Source: Natronorubrum halalkaliphilum (lineage in GTDB: Archaea; Halobacteriota; Halobacteria; Halobacteriales; Natrialbaceae). Taken from it: a stretch of 64,000 bases of DNA. The notes below the pieces were generated by a model. That model had not been told where the DNA came from and made no database searches. It was given only the letters and a program-made list of their open reading frames with translations. Positions 51,380 to 62,142 of this stretch are shown here, in pieces. Positions within the stretch are counted from its first letter, which is position 1. The number at the start of each line of letters is the position of its first letter. Position numbers and translations under genes: made by a program. The stretch covers positions 11,733 to 75,732 of the forward strand of contig NZ_WUYX01000042.1 of assembly GCF_009834785.1 (NCBI RefSeq), in the 5' to 3' direction.

Positions 51380-53485
51380 ATGAGCACCGACGACGACGGC
51401 GTCAACACGATCTGTCCGTACTGCGGCGTCGGCTGCGGTCTCAGCCTCGAGTCGGGCGAGGCCGCGGGCGACGTGACCATCAAGCCATGGTTCGACGCGC
51501 CGGTTAACGAAGGCGCACTCTGTGTCAAAGGCGGGGCGTCGACCGAGGTCGTCGCCCACGAGGACCGCCTGACGAGTCCGCTGATCCGTGAGGACGGAGC
51601 GCTCCGGGAGGCCACGTGGGACGAGGCGCTCGAGCACGTCGTCGACGAACTCGAGCGGATCCGCGACACCTACGGTCCGGACGCGACGGGGTTTTTCGCT
51701 TCCTCGAAGGTGATGAACGAGGAGAACTACCTGCTACAGAAACTCGCTCGCCGGTACGGGACTAACAACGTCGACAACTGCACGCGGATGTGTCACGCCT
51801 CGACGGTCTATACCCTTCGGAACAGCCTGGGAGCGGGGGCGATGACCAACAGCATGGCCGACCTCCGCGACCATGGCGACGTGCTCTGGATACAGGGGGC
51901 GAACCCGGCCGAACAGCACGTCATCGCCCACAGCCACTACTTCCGGCAAGCGGCCCGCGACGGCGCGACGCTGATTCAGATCGATCCGCACGCGAACAAG
52001 ACGACGAAGGACGTCGACCGCCACCTCCAGCTCGAGCCCGGAACCGACATTCCGCTGCTCAACGTTGTCCTCGAAACGATCCTCGAGGAGGGACGACTTG
52101 ACGAGGCGTTCGTCGCCGAACGAACCCGGGGAATCGATCATCTGAAGGCGACGCTCGCCGACTTCGACGCCGAAGCGGCGGCCGAAACCTGCGGCGTCCC
52201 TCTCGAAGACATCCGCGAAGCGGCTCGGATCTACGCCGAGGCGGGCAACGCCGCCATCTTTACCGGGATGGGGATGAGCCAGCACCGCTGTGGCGTCGAC
52301 AACGTCCAGAACGAGGTCAACCTCGCCTTGCTCACCGGCAACATCGGACGACCCGGGACGGGCGTGAACCCGCTTCGCGGCCAGAACAACGTGCAGGGGA
52401 CCTGCGACGTGGGCGCGATGCCGAACGTCCTGCCGGGCTACCGCGAAGTCGACGACGACGAGGCCCGCTCGAGCGTCGAAGACGTCTGGGGATTCGAGAT
52501 CCCGTCCGAACCCGGTCTGACGAACGTCGAAATCTCGAACGCCAGCGGCGACTCGGTCCACGGGCTGTATGTCGTCGGCGAGAATCCGGTGATGAGCGAA
52601 CCGGACGCCACCGAGGTCGAAACCCGCCTGTCCGACCTCGAGTTCCTCGTCGTCCAGGACATCTTCATGACCGACACCGCCGAGTTCGCTGACGTCGTCC
52701 TGCCCGCCACGTCGTGGGCCGAACGCGGCGGCACCGTCACCAACACCGACCGTCGAGTGCAACTGATGCGGCCGGCGACGGACGTGCCGGGGAACACGCG
52801 CCACGACCTCGAGATCCTTTGCGAGGTCGGGACGCGGCTGTTCGGCGACGCCGCGGGCTTCGACTTCGACGGCCCGGAGGCCGTCTTCGAGGAACTCACC
52901 GCGGTCGCACCGATCTACCACGGACTGAGCTACGAGCGACTCGGACGCGAAGGCGTTCAATGGCCTTGCTACGAGCCGGGCGACGAGGGCGACCAGTATC
53001 TCTACGCGGAGACGTTCGACACCAACGACGGACGAGGCGTCATTCGCGGCGTTCGACACACCGAGCCCGCGGAAGGACCGGACGAGGAGTATCCGCTCGT
53101 CCTCACCACGGCGCGCCTCGAAGAACATTACAACACCGGGACGATGAGCACCCGCTCACCCACGCTGCGCCGTCGGACACCCGAGAACTTCGTCGACATC
53201 CACCCCGAGGACGCCGCCGACCGGGGTATCGAGGACGGCGACTACGTACGGCTTCGCTCCCGACGGGGCGAAATCGTCCTCAAGGCGAGCGTCACCGAGG
53301 ACATCAAAGCGGGCTCGGTTTGGACGACACCCCACTTCTCGGACGCGCGTGCGAACACGATCACGAACGACGTGCTCGACCCGCTGGCGAAGATTCCGGA
53401 ATACAAGGCCGCAGCGGCGGCTGTCGAGCGCGTCGAGGACGGCCCGGCGAGTGACGGCGAGATGGACGGCGAAACGCCCGACTGA
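51380..53485 (+). CDS. Formate-dehydrogenase-like bis-MGD oxidoreductase
   Basis: The 701-residue protein of the DMSO-reductase family has an N-terminal 4Fe-4S motif (C12, C15, C19, C48) and the molybdenum-ligand region NNVDNCTRMCHASTVYT, where C138 replaces selenocysteine. It continues VLWIQGANPAEQHVIAHSHYF, GTGVNPLRGQNNVQGTCDVGAMPNVLPGYRE, characteristic of FdhF-type enzymes, and ends in a MopB C-terminal barrel (HFSDARANTITNDVLDP). There is no beta subunit, hydrogenase or NAD subunit nearby, so its redox partner (perhaps ferredoxin) is unknown. It is flanked by yqeC and mobA. Confidence 0.92.
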   Translation: MSTDDDGVNTICPYCGVGCGLSLESGEAAGDVTIKPWFDAPVNEGALCVKGGASTEVVAHEDRLTSPLIREDGALREATWDEALEHVVDELERIRDTYGPDATGFFASSKVMNEENYLLQKLARRYGTNNVDNCTRMCHASTVYTLRNSLGAGAMTNSMADLRDHGDVLWIQGANPAEQHVIAHSHYFRQAARDGATLIQIDPHANKTTKDVDRHLQLEPGTDIPLLNVVLETILEEGRLDEAFVAERTRGIDHLKATLADFDAEAAAETCGVPLEDIREAARIYAEAGNAAIFTGMGMSQHRCGVDNVQNEVNLALLTGNIGRPGTGVNPLRGQNNVQGTCDVGAMPNVLPGYREVDDDEARSSVEDVWGFEIPSEPGLTNVEISNASGDSVHGLYVVGENPVMSEPDATEVETRLSDLEFLVVQDIFMTDTAEFADVVLPATSWAERGGTVTNTDRRVQLMRPATDVPGNTRHDLEILCEVGTRLFGDAAGFDFDGPEAVFEELTAVAPIYHGLSYERLGREGVQWPCYEPGDEGDQYLYAETFDTNDGRGVIRGVRHTEPAEGPDEEYPLVLTTARLEEHYNTGTMSTRSPTLRRRTPENFVDIHPEDAADRGIEDGDYVRLRSRRGEIVLKASVTEDIKAGSVWTTPHFSDARANTITNDVLDPLAKIPEYKAAAAAVERVEDGPASDGEMDGETPD

Positions 53486-53586
53486 TCGCCGGTGACCGTT
53501 CGTCCGGCACTTCGTCTCGGAGGGTTCTCCTACCGGCTGGGAAGCCCGCTGGCGATTTATAGGGGCAGAATCCGTAGCGATGATAC

Positions 53587-54222
53587 GTGACAGCCGACGA
53601 CTCATTCGGCGGCGTCGTCCTCGCCGGCGGCTACTCGACGCGCTTCGGCGAGACCGACAAGGCCGTCGCCGAACTCGCCGGGACGCCCATGATCCGCCGC
53701 GTCGCCGAGCGAGTGGCGACGGTCGCCGACGACCTCGTAATTAACTGCCGGGACGAACAATCCGAGGCGATTCGGGCCGCCCTGTCGGAAAGCGACTGTG
53801 ATCCCCGCTACGCGACCGACCCCGTGCCCGACCGGGGGCCGCTAGCCGGGATTCAGGTCGGCCTCGAAGCCGTCGACAGGGAGCACGCTGCCGTCGTCGC
53901 CTGCGACATGCCGTTCGTGGACCCGACCCTCCTCGAGACGCTCCACGAGCGTTCCCGCGGCCACGACGGGACCGTCGTCCGCCTTGCGGACGGCTGGTAC
54001 CAGACGACACAGGCGGTCTACCGGACCGATGCGATGACAGTCGCCTGTGAAGACGCGCTCGCCTCCGAGGACGGACGGATCGTCGCCGCCCTCGAGCAAC
54101 TCGATATCGTCGAGATGTGTGCGGACGACCTCGAGGACGTCTCCGAGTGGACATTCGAGAGTATCGATACGCCGGACGCGCTGCTTGAGGCCGAGCGCTG
54201 GCTCGCGGAAACGGAACCGTAA
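53587..54222 (+). CDS. mobA: Molybdenum cofactor guanylyltransferase
   Basis: MobA transfers GMP to molybdopterin to make the MGD cofactor for enzymes such as the formate dehydrogenase upstream. The 211-residue protein has the signature VVLAGGYSTRFGETDKAVAELAGTPMI near the start, and DPVPDRGPLAGIQVGLEA and VACDMPFVDP in the middle. It starts with a GTG at 53587, about 100 bases after the oxidoreductase. It is short but complete; the ATP-binding MobB is not in the window. Confidence 0.95.
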   Translation: MTADDSFGGVVLAGGYSTRFGETDKAVAELAGTPMIRRVAERVATVADDLVINCRDEQSEAIRAALSESDCDPRYATDPVPDRGPLAGIQVGLEAVDREHAAVVACDMPFVDPTLLETLHERSRGHDGTVVRLADGWYQTTQAVYRTDAMTVACEDALASEDGRIVAALEQLDIVEMCADDLEDVSEWTFESIDTPDALLEAERWLAETEP

Positions 54223-54248
54223 ACGACCGATCGAAACCGGGCCGTTAC

Positions 54249-55985
54249 TCACTCCTGCTTCGCGCCGGGGTTCGTCACCGCACCGTTGGCCGCGGAGTCA
54301 AACGTCTGGCCGTACTTCGCCAGCACGCCGCTCGTGTAGTTGGGTTCGGGCAGGTCGCGTTCCGCGAGTCGCCGCTCGAGTTCGTCGTCGGAAAGGTCCA
54401 CCGACAGTTCGAGTTCGTCGATATCGATGGTGACGGTGTCGCCGTCCTGGAGTGCCGCGATGGGGCCGCCGACGTAGGCTTCGGGCGCGACGTGGCCGAT
54501 GGAGAACCCGCGGGTAGCGCCGGAGAATCGGCCGTCGGTAAAGAGCGCCACGTCCTCGGCGTGGCCCTGGCCGGCGACCGCGCTCGTGACGCCGAGCATC
54601 TCCCGCATGCCGGGGCCGCCCTGGGGGCCCTCGTTGCGGATACAGAGCACGTCGCCGGAGTCGACGCGGCCCTCCTGGACGTACGCCATCGCGTTCTCTT
54701 CCTCCTCGAAGACGCGGACTGGTCCCTCGTGACGGAGGTGGTCCTCGCCGGTGATCTTGATGACCGCGCCGTCGGGCGCGAGGTTCCCCGTGAGGATGCG
54801 GATGGCACCGCGCTCGTGGATCGGGTCGTCGACGGTGTGCAGGAAGTCGGTGTCGAGGTCCGCGATTCGTGGCGGATCGATGCGCTCGAGGGCTTCAGCC
54901 ATCGTCTCGCCGGTGACCGTCAGCGCGTCGCCGTGGAGCAGGTCGGCCTCGAGGAGTTCCCGGAGGACGACGGGGACGCCGCCGACCTCGTGGAGATCGT
55001 TCATTACGCGCGCGCCGCTCGGCTGAAGCTTGGCGATCTTCGGCGTGCGAGCGCTGATCTCGTTGAAGTCCTCGATATCGAGCTCGATGCCGGCCTCGGC
55101 GGCCATCGCGAGCAGGTGAAGCACGGCGTTGGTTGAGCCGCCGATGGCCACCTGCAGGGCGATGGCGTTCTCGAACGACTCGCTCGAGAGGAACTCCGAA
55201 GGCCTTCGTTGCTCTCGGACGACCTCGACGGCGAGTTCGCCGCTCTCGCGGGCGACGTCGTACCGTTCCTCGTCCTCGGCGGGCGGGGAGGACGAACCGA
55301 GCGGTGCGAAGCCGATCGTCTCGGAGATCGAGGCCATCGTGTTGGCGGTGAACATTCCGCCACAGGAGCCGGCACCGGGGCAGGCGTTGCGCTCCATCTC
55401 GTCGAGTTCGTCCTCGGACATCTCGCCTTCGGCGACGGCACCGACGCCCTCGAAGACGTTCTGGACTGTGATCTCTCGGCCCTCGTGCTCGCCGGGCATG
55501 ATGGAGCCGCCGTAGAGGAAGACGCTCGGGAGATCGGTTCGGATGGCGGCCATCATCATCCCCGGCATGTTCTTGTCGCAGCCGCCGATGGTGACGAGGC
55601 CGTCCATGCGCTCGCCGAATGCGACCAGTTCGACGGAGTCAGCGATGACCTCCCGCGAGATCAACGAGGCCTTCATTCCTTCCGTTCCCATCGAGATGGC
55701 GTCGGAGATGGTGATGGTTCCGAACTCGATCGGCATCCCGTCGGCCTCGTCGACGGCGTCGTAGGCCGATTGGGCCACGTCGTCCAGATGGACGTTACAG
55801 GGCGTGATATCCGCGGCGGGGTTCGCGACGCCGATCATCGGCGAGGAGAGATCCTCGTCGTCGTATCCCATCGCGCGGAACATCGCGCGGTGGGGGGCTC
55901 GTTCGGTTCCCTCCGTGACCTCCTTGCTCGGCAGGTCGTCGGGTTTGCCATCCGCTGGCGATCGCTGTTCGGGGTGTTGGCTCAT
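54249..55985 (-). CDS. ilvD: Dihydroxy-acid dehydratase
   Basis: The 578-residue enzyme catalyses the fourth step in valine and isoleucine biosynthesis. It has the conserved N-terminal [25 protein letters not shown], the cluster-binding [16 protein letters not shown] and [19 protein letters not shown], and the C-terminal [18 protein letters not shown]. It is the usual length. It converges on mobA. Confidence 0.97.
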   Translation of the reverse strand: MSQHPEQRSPADGKPDDLPSKEVTEGTERAPHRAMFRAMGYDDEDLSSPMIGVANPAADITPCNVHLDDVAQSAYDAVDEADGMPIEFGTITISDAISMGTEGMKASLISREVIADSVELVAFGERMDGLVTIGGCDKNMPGMMMAAIRTDLPSVFLYGGSIMPGEHEGREITVQNVFEGVGAVAEGEMSEDELDEMERNACPGAGSCGGMFTANTMASISETIGFAPLGSSSPPAEDEERYDVARESGELAVEVVREQRRPSEFLSSESFENAIALQVAIGGSTNAVLHLLAMAAEAGIELDIEDFNEISARTPKIAKLQPSGARVMNDLHEVGGVPVVLRELLEADLLHGDALTVTGETMAEALERIDPPRIADLDTDFLHTVDDPIHERGAIRILTGNLAPDGAVIKITGEDHLRHEGPVRVFEEEENAMAYVQEGRVDSGDVLCIRNEGPQGGPGMREMLGVTSAVAGQGHAEDVALFTDGRFSGATRGFSIGHVAPEAYVGGPIAALQDGDTVTIDIDELELSVDLSDDELERRLAERDLPEPNYTSGVLAKYGQTFDSAANGAVTNPGAKQE

Positions 55986-56239
55986 ACCGTGGAGTTGCCT
56001 CGTCGGCGCTTAAAAGCCTCGGATACCGGCACCAGCACCTGATACGTCGCAGTCGAACACCTTCGGTCGACTGCCGCAGACGACGCCGCTCCGGTCTCGC
56101 CTCGCCGTAACTCTTCACCCGCTCAAGAACAACGGCTCTCTCCAACACATGCCGTTCGGCGCCCTGCACACGCCCGCCCCTTCGATTTCCTGCACCGGCC
56201 TTTCCCGACCCTGTCACAGAGTGACTGACAGAGCAACGA
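55986..56239. other. Short intergenic region, no gene seen
   Basis: Arginine- and proline-rich open frames cross it, but they are shadows of the surrounding GC content. The 3' end leads into the 51-residue protein. Confidence 0.4.
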
Positions 56240-56395
56240 ATGTGTAAGTACTGTCTCGAATGTGACTGGCGGGCCAGTACCGCCGACGGCTACACGGAAG
56301 CCGAGGTGTCGAAGAAAGCGATCGAACATTTCGTCGAGACAGGCCACACTGTCGATTCGTTACGGCTACCGCCGCCGGTGATTATCGAAAACTGA
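56240..56395 (+). CDS. 51-residue C2H2-type mini-protein
   Basis: The reading frame ATG-TGT-AAG-TAC-TGT... codes 51 residues beginning MCKYCLECDWRASTADGYTE and ending with TGA. Cys5 and Cys8 with His30 and His36 (FVETGHT) match a single C2H2 zinc finger; Cys2 is an extra cysteine. The codon use is host-like. Haloarchaea carry many such tiny zinc-finger proteins, mostly of unknown role. No Shine-Dalgarno is obvious, as expected for a leaderless gene. Confidence 0.75.
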   Translation: MCKYCLECDWRASTADGYTEAEVSKKAIEHFVETGHTVDSLRLPPPVIIEN

Positions 56396-56511
56396 CACGG
56401 TCGGTTGGACCTATTTACCGGCACAATCGCAAGGTGGTTCGGGGTTGCTCCCGGGATGACCTCCGACCGACCGTACGGGCCGCGAATCGAGTCGTTCAGG
56501 TGCCGATCGGA

Positions 56512-57858
56512 TCAGAACGGCGGCGAGTTCGGAATCTCGGTGTCGTACTCGCCGATCGGTCGGACGCCGAGGCCGTGGAAGTCCGGCGTCGGGGTCTCGT
56601 CGTCGTCGAGTTCGTCCTCGGAGTAGTCGTCGATCGGATCGGGTTCGACCGTCGTCACGATGTCTCGGCTCTCAACGTCGAGAACCGAGAAGCCGGGCGT
56701 GACACCGGTCGCGGCGTGGGGGTCACCCGACTGCGGCGCGGGGCCGCGCAGGGTGACGAACATGTACTCGCCGTCCGGCGAACTCCACATGATGTCCGGG
56801 GAGTCGCGCTCTTCGGGCTCTTCGGACTGGTGTTCGCCGTACGCGTCGATCTCGTCGATGACGTCGTCGGTCTCGGGGTCGACGACGACGCCGTCGTTGG
56901 TTTCGCGGTTGAGCACCCACAGCTCCTCGCCGTCGGGCGTGAACCAGAAGCCGTGCGCGTCGATCCCTTCCGTGCTTTCGCCGTCGACGATAACCTCGTC
57001 CTCCGCGGTGTCGTAGACGTAGTAGTCGCCGACGCCCTCGTCGTCGCTGGACGGCAGTCCGGCGGTGAGGTAGAACTTCTCTTCCGTCGGGTGTGGCATC
57101 GTCCCGCAGTTCGTCGGCAGTTCGTCGCCGGAAACCGCGTGGTCGACGGTGAAGTCGTCGTGGTCGACGACGACGAGCGCGCCGTCGTGATAGCTCGGGC
57201 CGAGCGTGTGCAGCGAGCGCCCGTCGTGGGCGTACTGGTGACAGATCGGTGCCCCCTCTTCGATTCCAGCGTCGAGGACCGTCTCGTTCTCGCGCAGGTC
57301 GATTTCGTCGGTAACATCGAACTCCTCGCTCTCGAGGTCGGCCTCGACGCGGACGATGGCTTCCTCGCCGATCGCGTCGACGTGGATGTAGTCGTCGTCG
57401 GGCGAGAACGCAGCCATGTGTGAGCCGGCGCCGGTGTCGATGTCGGCGACCAGTTCGTGATCCTCGGTTCGGAAGACGAGCGTCCGCGCGCCGGCCGTAC
57501 AGGCGATGGCGGCGTACTCGTAGTCCGAACTGTAGTCGATCATGTGCGGGACGATCCCCTCGTCCGGGAGCCCCTCGAGTCCGTTCAGGTCGATGGATTC
57601 GGTCTGGTCGAACTCGTCGTTGCCCTCGCCGGGTTCGTAGATGTGGACGTTGTCCCGGCCCTGATCGAGCGCCCAGATTTCGTAACTGAGTTCTTCGGTT
57701 TCGCCGTTTTCGCCGCCGTTTTCGTCGCCGTTCTCCTCGCCGTTTTCGTCGCCGTTCACGTCCTCGTCATCGCCGTCCCCAGCACAGCCGGCGAGTGCGA
57801 CTGCGCCAGCAGTAGCACTTCCCATCAGGAACATTCTGCGAGTTGCGTCTGTTGGCAT
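56512..57858 (-). CDS. Tat-secreted lipoprotein with beta-propeller repeats
   Basis: The protein has 448 residues. The N-terminus MPTDATRRMFLMGSATAGAV with LAGC (Cys25) is a twin-arginine signal and lipobox. An acidic Glu/Asn/Gly spacer (25-53) leads to a domain with several blades: HMAAFSPDDDYIHVDAIGEEAI, AHGFWFTPDGEELWVLNRET and IMWSSPDGEYMFVTLRGP. These resemble YncE/40-residue YVTN-type propeller repeats. It may bind a substrate or metal outside the cell. It has no obvious transporter neighbour. Confidence 0.88.
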   Translation of the reverse strand: MPTDATRRMFLMGSATAGAVALAGCAGDGDDEDVNGDENGEENGDENGGENGETEELSYEIWALDQGRDNVHIYEPGEGNDEFDQTESIDLNGLEGLPDEGIVPHMIDYSSDYEYAAIACTAGARTLVFRTEDHELVADIDTGAGSHMAAFSPDDDYIHVDAIGEEAIVRVEADLESEEFDVTDEIDLRENETVLDAGIEEGAPICHQYAHDGRSLHTLGPSYHDGALVVVDHDDFTVDHAVSGDELPTNCGTMPHPTEEKFYLTAGLPSSDDEGVGDYYVYDTAEDEVIVDGESTEGIDAHGFWFTPDGEELWVLNRETNDGVVVDPETDDVIDEIDAYGEHQSEEPEERDSPDIMWSSPDGEYMFVTLRGPAPQSGDPHAATGVTPGFSVLDVESRDIVTTVEPDPIDDYSEDELDDDETPTPDFHGLGVRPIGEYDTEIPNSPPF

Positions 57859-58220
57859 ATGGTTATACTCCGAACTGCTTCCCCAAAAGTTTGCGGGTTT
57901 CAGGCCTTCTCCGTGCTGAATTCGGCGTTTGGACTATAGACTCAGGCAACAATTGACTCCGTTTTCGACGGCGGGAACGCCGTTCCGTTAGCTCCGGCCG
58001 TTCCCCGACATATCACGGCGCTTTATCAACGAATATGGGGATTATATTGCCGCTATCTATGTCGCCGCCAACGTGATAGATATCTCTCCCTTTCATCTTC
58101 CACCCGTTATCTCACAGTAACAGTTGACCTCGTGACTTCGAAGCACAAAACCACAATTAGCCGCTCTGGTGTGCGCGATCGCGGGGATACTCAATTAACG
58201 GCTTTCATCCACTGGGCCCG
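57859..58220. other. 362-bp AT-rich intergenic region
   Basis: The GC content is clearly lower than its surroundings. GGTTATACTCC at about 57864 is close to the start of the lipoprotein gene. A short hairpin ACGGCG-GGAA-CGCCGT lies near 57968-57983. No gene or RNA is convincing. Confidence 0.45.
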
Positions 58221-58652
58221 TCACCCTCGTCGCTCGAGAATCCGATCGATGATATGTCTCGTCGACAGTATCTCGTCCTCGCCGGTCGGTTCGCGTCCGC
58301 TCGCGCGTTCGACCGCACAATCGATGCCGCGGCGCTCGAGTTCCGTCTCGATTGCCTCGGCGTCGTGGTGCTGATCGTGGCCCAGCGCGATCACGTCGGG
58401 GTCGATTTCTTCGATCGGAACGAAGATGTCCGCCTCGTGGCCGAGGATCGCCTCGTCGACGGCCTGGAGTGCGCCGACGACGTCCCGCCGCTGCGTCGCG
58501 GGACAGATCGGTGCTTCCTTGTGGTCGACGTTCGCCTTGCGCGCGACGATGACGTACAGTTCGTCGCCCATCGCCGCGGCCTCCTCGAGATAGTGTACGT
58601 GGCCGGGATGGAGGATGTCGAAGGTCCCCTGGGCGATAACGGTTCGAGTCAT
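58221..58652 (-). CDS. ribL: FAD synthase (RibL-like)
   Basis: The 143-residue nucleotidyltransferase has the HxGH-type motif in [16 protein letters not shown], the second conserved [23 protein letters not shown], and [14 protein letters not shown]. It ends with [10 protein letters not shown] (variant of the ISSTR motif). RibL of methanogens adenylates FMN to FAD. The start is the ATG at 58652; the preceding 200 bases contain another open frame of doubtful status. It lies downstream of the JAMM gene. Confidence 0.93.
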   Translation of the reverse strand: MTRTVIAQGTFDILHPGHVHYLEEAAAMGDELYVIVARKANVDHKEAPICPATQRRDVVGALQAVDEAILGHEADIFVPIEEIDPDVIALGHDQHHDAEAIETELERRGIDCAVERASGREPTGEDEILSTRHIIDRILERRG

Positions 58653-58850
58653 TCGCGCCTCCCGGGTGCGGCCGCGTTCATCGGCGACCAGTTTTTCGCG
58701 GGGACGGTTGGGGATTCCGTTCTCGTTGCTGTCGTCGCTGTTGTCGCTGCCGGCGTTATCGCCGCTATCGCCGCTGTCGGCCGATCGGTCTCGGCGCTCG
58801 GTCTCATCGTCGTTTCACGGATCGTGCCGGTAGTCGTCTCGAGCATCATA

Positions 58851-59348
58851 CTATCGTCGGAGGTCGTCGTCGATGTCCGCCTGCGTGAAATCGAAGAAAT
58901 CCTCGGTCTCGGGGAGCTCTACGTCCATCACGTTCAGCTGCGTGCGCTTGCCCTGTGAATCGAAGGCCTGCCAGTCGCTCCGTCGGTAGGGTGCCCCGAT
59001 GATGATGTGGACGCTGCCTCGACCGAATGTTTCCAGATCCGCGTCGCTCGGTCTGATAACCCCGTTCGGGTGGGAGTGGACGCTGCCGAGTGCCTTCACG
59101 TCGTTCGGGATCTGACTCGTCTTGACCGTCGCACTGACGCTGTTTGCTTCGGTGCCGGGAACCACGAGGATATCCGTGATGACCAGCCCCTCTCGCTCGA
59201 GTCCCAGTCGGTCCGCCTCGGTGCCGCGGAGAAACCCCATGTACTCGTTCGGGTGGGACGCCTCCGAGGACTCGATGGCGAACTCGAGCGTCTCCTCGGC
59301 GATCCCGAGAATCTCACTCGAGCGAAACAGCGCGTCGAACAGCCCCAT
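58851..59348 (-). CDS. JAMM/MPN-domain metalloprotease-like protein
   Basis: The 165-residue protein has the JAMM motif: the glutamate in HPNEYMGFLRG and H-S-H-P followed by D, in SVHSHPNGVIRPSDADLETF. These bind catalytic zinc. Archaeal JAMM proteins remove SAMP (ubiquitin-like) tags from targets or sulphur carriers. It could be such a desampylase, but the particular type is not settled by sequence. It is upstream of ribL on the same strand. Confidence 0.92.
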   Translation of the reverse strand: MGLFDALFRSSEILGIAEETLEFAIESSEASHPNEYMGFLRGTEADRLGLEREGLVITDILVVPGTEANSVSATVKTSQIPNDVKALGSVHSHPNGVIRPSDADLETFGRGSVHIIIGAPYRRSDWQAFDSQGKRTQLNVMDVELPETEDFFDFTQADIDDDLRR

Positions 59349-59680
59349 ATCACGACCTGCGGGCTTGCGGTTGCTAAACGTTCCGATAGGGGTGGCTGAG
59401 CTGGCGAGTGTATGCGGGCGGCTGAGCTGGTAGCGATACCTGGTGTGTCGGAGGGGGCCGACAGGAATACGCGGCTGGCTGAGACGGCAGGACTATCTAG
59501 CACACAATCAAGATAATTGAAACGTCAGCCCGCTCAAGGACGCCCCGCGGTTACGTCCCGAATGCTCCCCTCTCACTATCGTAATTATCAATGATTGATT
59601 CCGGCAGTCACGCGGCCGTCCGGATCCGCTCAACGCATCATTGCGGGGCGCTTTTCCGGGGGCTGTTCGTAGTCGAATAC
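59349..59680. other. 332-bp intergenic region between divergent genes
   Basis: It must carry the promoters of the JAMM gene and malic enzyme. The AT-rich stretches AAGATAATTG (about 59511) and TAATTATCAATGATTG (about 59582) are partly inverted copies of each other. No gene is seen. Confidence 0.45.
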
Positions 59681-61933
59681 ATGTCATTAGACGATGATTC
59701 GCTGGCGTATCACAGCGACGATCCACCCGGAAAAATCGAGATCCGGACGACGAAATCGACGAGCACGCAGCGGGATCTCTCGCTCGCCTACTCGCCCGGC
59801 GTCGCCGCCCCGTGTCGAGAAATCGCGGAGCGGTCGAACGACGCCTACCAGTACACGGCGAAGGGGAACCTCGTTGGCGTCGTCTCGAACGGCTCTGCCG
59901 TCCTCGGACTCGGCGATATCGGTGCCCAGGCATCCAAACCCGTCATGGAGGGGAAAGGCGTGCTGTTCAAACGCTTCGCCGACATCGACGTCTTCGACAT
60001 CGAACTGGACCACGACGACCCCGACGCGTTCGTCGAGTCGGTCGCGGGCATGGGGCCGACCTTCGGCGGGATCAACCTCGAGGACATCACCGCGCCGGAC
60101 TGTTTTCGAATCGAAGAACGGCTGCGCGAGCGCATGGACATCCCGGTCTTCCACGACGACCAGCACGGCACCGCGATCATCACCGGCGCGGCGCTGTTGA
60201 ACGCCGCCGAAATCGCCGGGAAGGACCTCGAGTCGCTCTCCGTGACGTTTGCCGGCGCCGGTGCGGCAGCCATCGCGACGGCGCGGTTCTTCGTTTCCCT
60301 CGGCGTTCGAAAAGAGAAGATCACGATGGTCGATGTCGACGGGATCCTGACCGAGGAGCGCGCGGACCGCGGCGATCTCGACCCCTACAGCCGCGAGTTC
60401 GCTCGCGACGTCCCCGAGGGGGAACTGGCGGACGCGATGGTGGACGCGGACGCGTTCGTCGGGCTCTCGGTCGGCGGCATCGTCTCGACGGAGATGGTCC
60501 AATCCATGGCCGGCGATCCGATCGTCTTCGCGATGGCCAACCCCGACCCCGAGATCGACTACGAGACGGCGAAGGCCGCACGCGACGATACGGTCATCAT
60601 GGCGACCGGTCGGTCTGACTACCCGAATCAGGTCAACAACGTCCTCGGTTTCCCCTTCATCTTCCGCGGCGCACTCGACGTCCGGGCGGCAGAGATCAAC
60701 GAGGCGATGAAGGTCGCAGCGGCGGAGGCTATCGCGGAACTCGCCAGACAGGACGTCCCGGACGCCGTTCGCAAGGCCTACGGCGACCAGCCGCTCCAGT
60801 TCGGCCCGGAGTACATCATTCCGAAGCCGCTCGATCCGCGGGTGCTGTTTGAGGTGGCACCCGCGGTCGCACGGGCGGCCGTCGACAGCGGTGCCGCCCG
60901 AACCGAGATCGACCTCGACGCGTACGTCGAGCGCCTCGAGGCCCGGCTCGGCAAGTCCCGCGAGATGATGCGGACCGTCTTCAACAAAGCCCAGAACGAG
61001 CCGAAGCGGCTCGCGCTGGCCGAAGGCGGCAACGAGCGAATCATCCGGGCGGCGGCCCAGATCGAGGAGCGAGGGATCGCCCGACCGGTGCTGATCGGCG
61101 ACGAAGACGAGATCAGGCGGACGGTCGCGAATCTCGGTCTCGAGTTCGTCCCCGAGGTCGTCGATCCGAGCGCGGGGGAGTACGACCACTACACCGAATC
61201 GCTCTACGAGCGCCGCCAGCGCAAGGGGATTACGCGCACCGAAGCGGCGGAACGGATCCGGGACAGCAACTACTTCGCGTCGGTGATGGTCGATCAGGGT
61301 GACGCCGACGCGATGTTGACCGGGCTGACGAATCACTACCCCTCCGCACTGCGACCGCCGCTGCAGGTGATCGGCACCGCGCCGGACACCGACTACGCCG
61401 CGGGAGTCTACATGCTCACGTTCAAGAACCGCGTCGTCTTCCTCGCGGACGCGACGGTCAATCAGGATCCGGACGAGGACGTCCTGGCCGAAATCACGTG
61501 CCACACCGCGGATCTCGCCCGACAGTTCAACGTCGAACCCCGCGCCGCGTTGCTCTCTTACTCCGACTTCGGGAGCGTCGACAACGAGGGCACCCGGAAG
61601 CCTCGCCGAGCGGCCCAGCGGCTTCGCGAGGACTCGAGCGTCGAGTTCCCGGCCGATGGCGAGATGCAGGCCGACACCGCGGTCGTCGAGGAGATGCTCG
61701 AGGGCAGCTACGAGTTCTCCGAGTTAGACGAACCGGCGAACGTCCTCGTCCTGCCGAACCTCGAGGCGGGTAACATCTGCTACAAACTCCTCCAGCGCCT
61801 CGGCGGGGCCGAAGCGATCGGGCCGATGCTCGTCGGGATGGATCGCCCGGTCCACGTGCTGCAACGCGACGACGAGGTCAAAGACATCGTCAATCTGGCA
61901 GCCGTCGCGACCGTCGACGCCCAGAACGAGTGA
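59681..61933 (+). CDS. maeB: NADP-dependent malic enzyme with phosphotransacetylase-like domain
   Basis: The 750-residue protein decarboxylates malate to pyruvate and makes NAD(P)H. The N-terminal malic enzyme half has [37 protein letters not shown] and [21 protein letters not shown] (the NAD-binding fold). The C-terminal half (from about 430) is homologous to phosphotransacetylase and often regulates the enzyme ([45 protein letters not shown]). The ATG at 59681 matches the usual N-terminus; the frame upstream is not conserved. Confidence 0.95.
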   Translation: MSLDDDSLAYHSDDPPGKIEIRTTKSTSTQRDLSLAYSPGVAAPCREIAERSNDAYQYTAKGNLVGVVSNGSAVLGLGDIGAQASKPVMEGKGVLFKRFADIDVFDIELDHDDPDAFVESVAGMGPTFGGINLEDITAPDCFRIEERLRERMDIPVFHDDQHGTAIITGAALLNAAEIAGKDLESLSVTFAGAGAAAIATARFFVSLGVRKEKITMVDVDGILTEERADRGDLDPYSREFARDVPEGELADAMVDADAFVGLSVGGIVSTEMVQSMAGDPIVFAMANPDPEIDYETAKAARDDTVIMATGRSDYPNQVNNVLGFPFIFRGALDVRAAEINEAMKVAAAEAIAELARQDVPDAVRKAYGDQPLQFGPEYIIPKPLDPRVLFEVAPAVARAAVDSGAARTEIDLDAYVERLEARLGKSREMMRTVFNKAQNEPKRLALAEGGNERIIRAAAQIEERGIARPVLIGDEDEIRRTVANLGLEFVPEVVDPSAGEYDHYTESLYERRQRKGITRTEAAERIRDSNYFASVMVDQGDADAMLTGLTNHYPSALRPPLQVIGTAPDTDYAAGVYMLTFKNRVVFLADATVNQDPDEDVLAEITCHTADLARQFNVEPRAALLSYSDFGSVDNEGTRKPRRAAQRLREDSSVEFPADGEMQADTAVVEEMLEGSYEFSELDEPANVLVLPNLEAGNICYKLLQRLGGAEAIGPMLVGMDRPVHVLQRDDEVKDIVNLAAVATVDAQNE

Positions 61934-62142
61934 TCCTCCCGGTCGGGCCGATGTGAAGGCCGGTCGTGCTGTTGGGCCCGTCATCGTCGGAGACGTCCGC
62001 AGAACCCATGCGTTCTGCCGGGCAGCACAACCCGGTGATTCCCTCGACGGCCGCGAATTTGCGACCGATTTTCTCGTGACTGCTGTCCGATAGCAGAACC
62101 GACGACTGGGGCCGGTTCGTCCACCGTTCGTTCTTGACAAGG

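Noticed and set aside
59687-61504. A 605-residue minus-strand open frame antisense to malic enzyme
   Set aside because: The opposite strand encodes a clear, full-length malic enzyme. The antisense frame is a shadow of high-GC codons.
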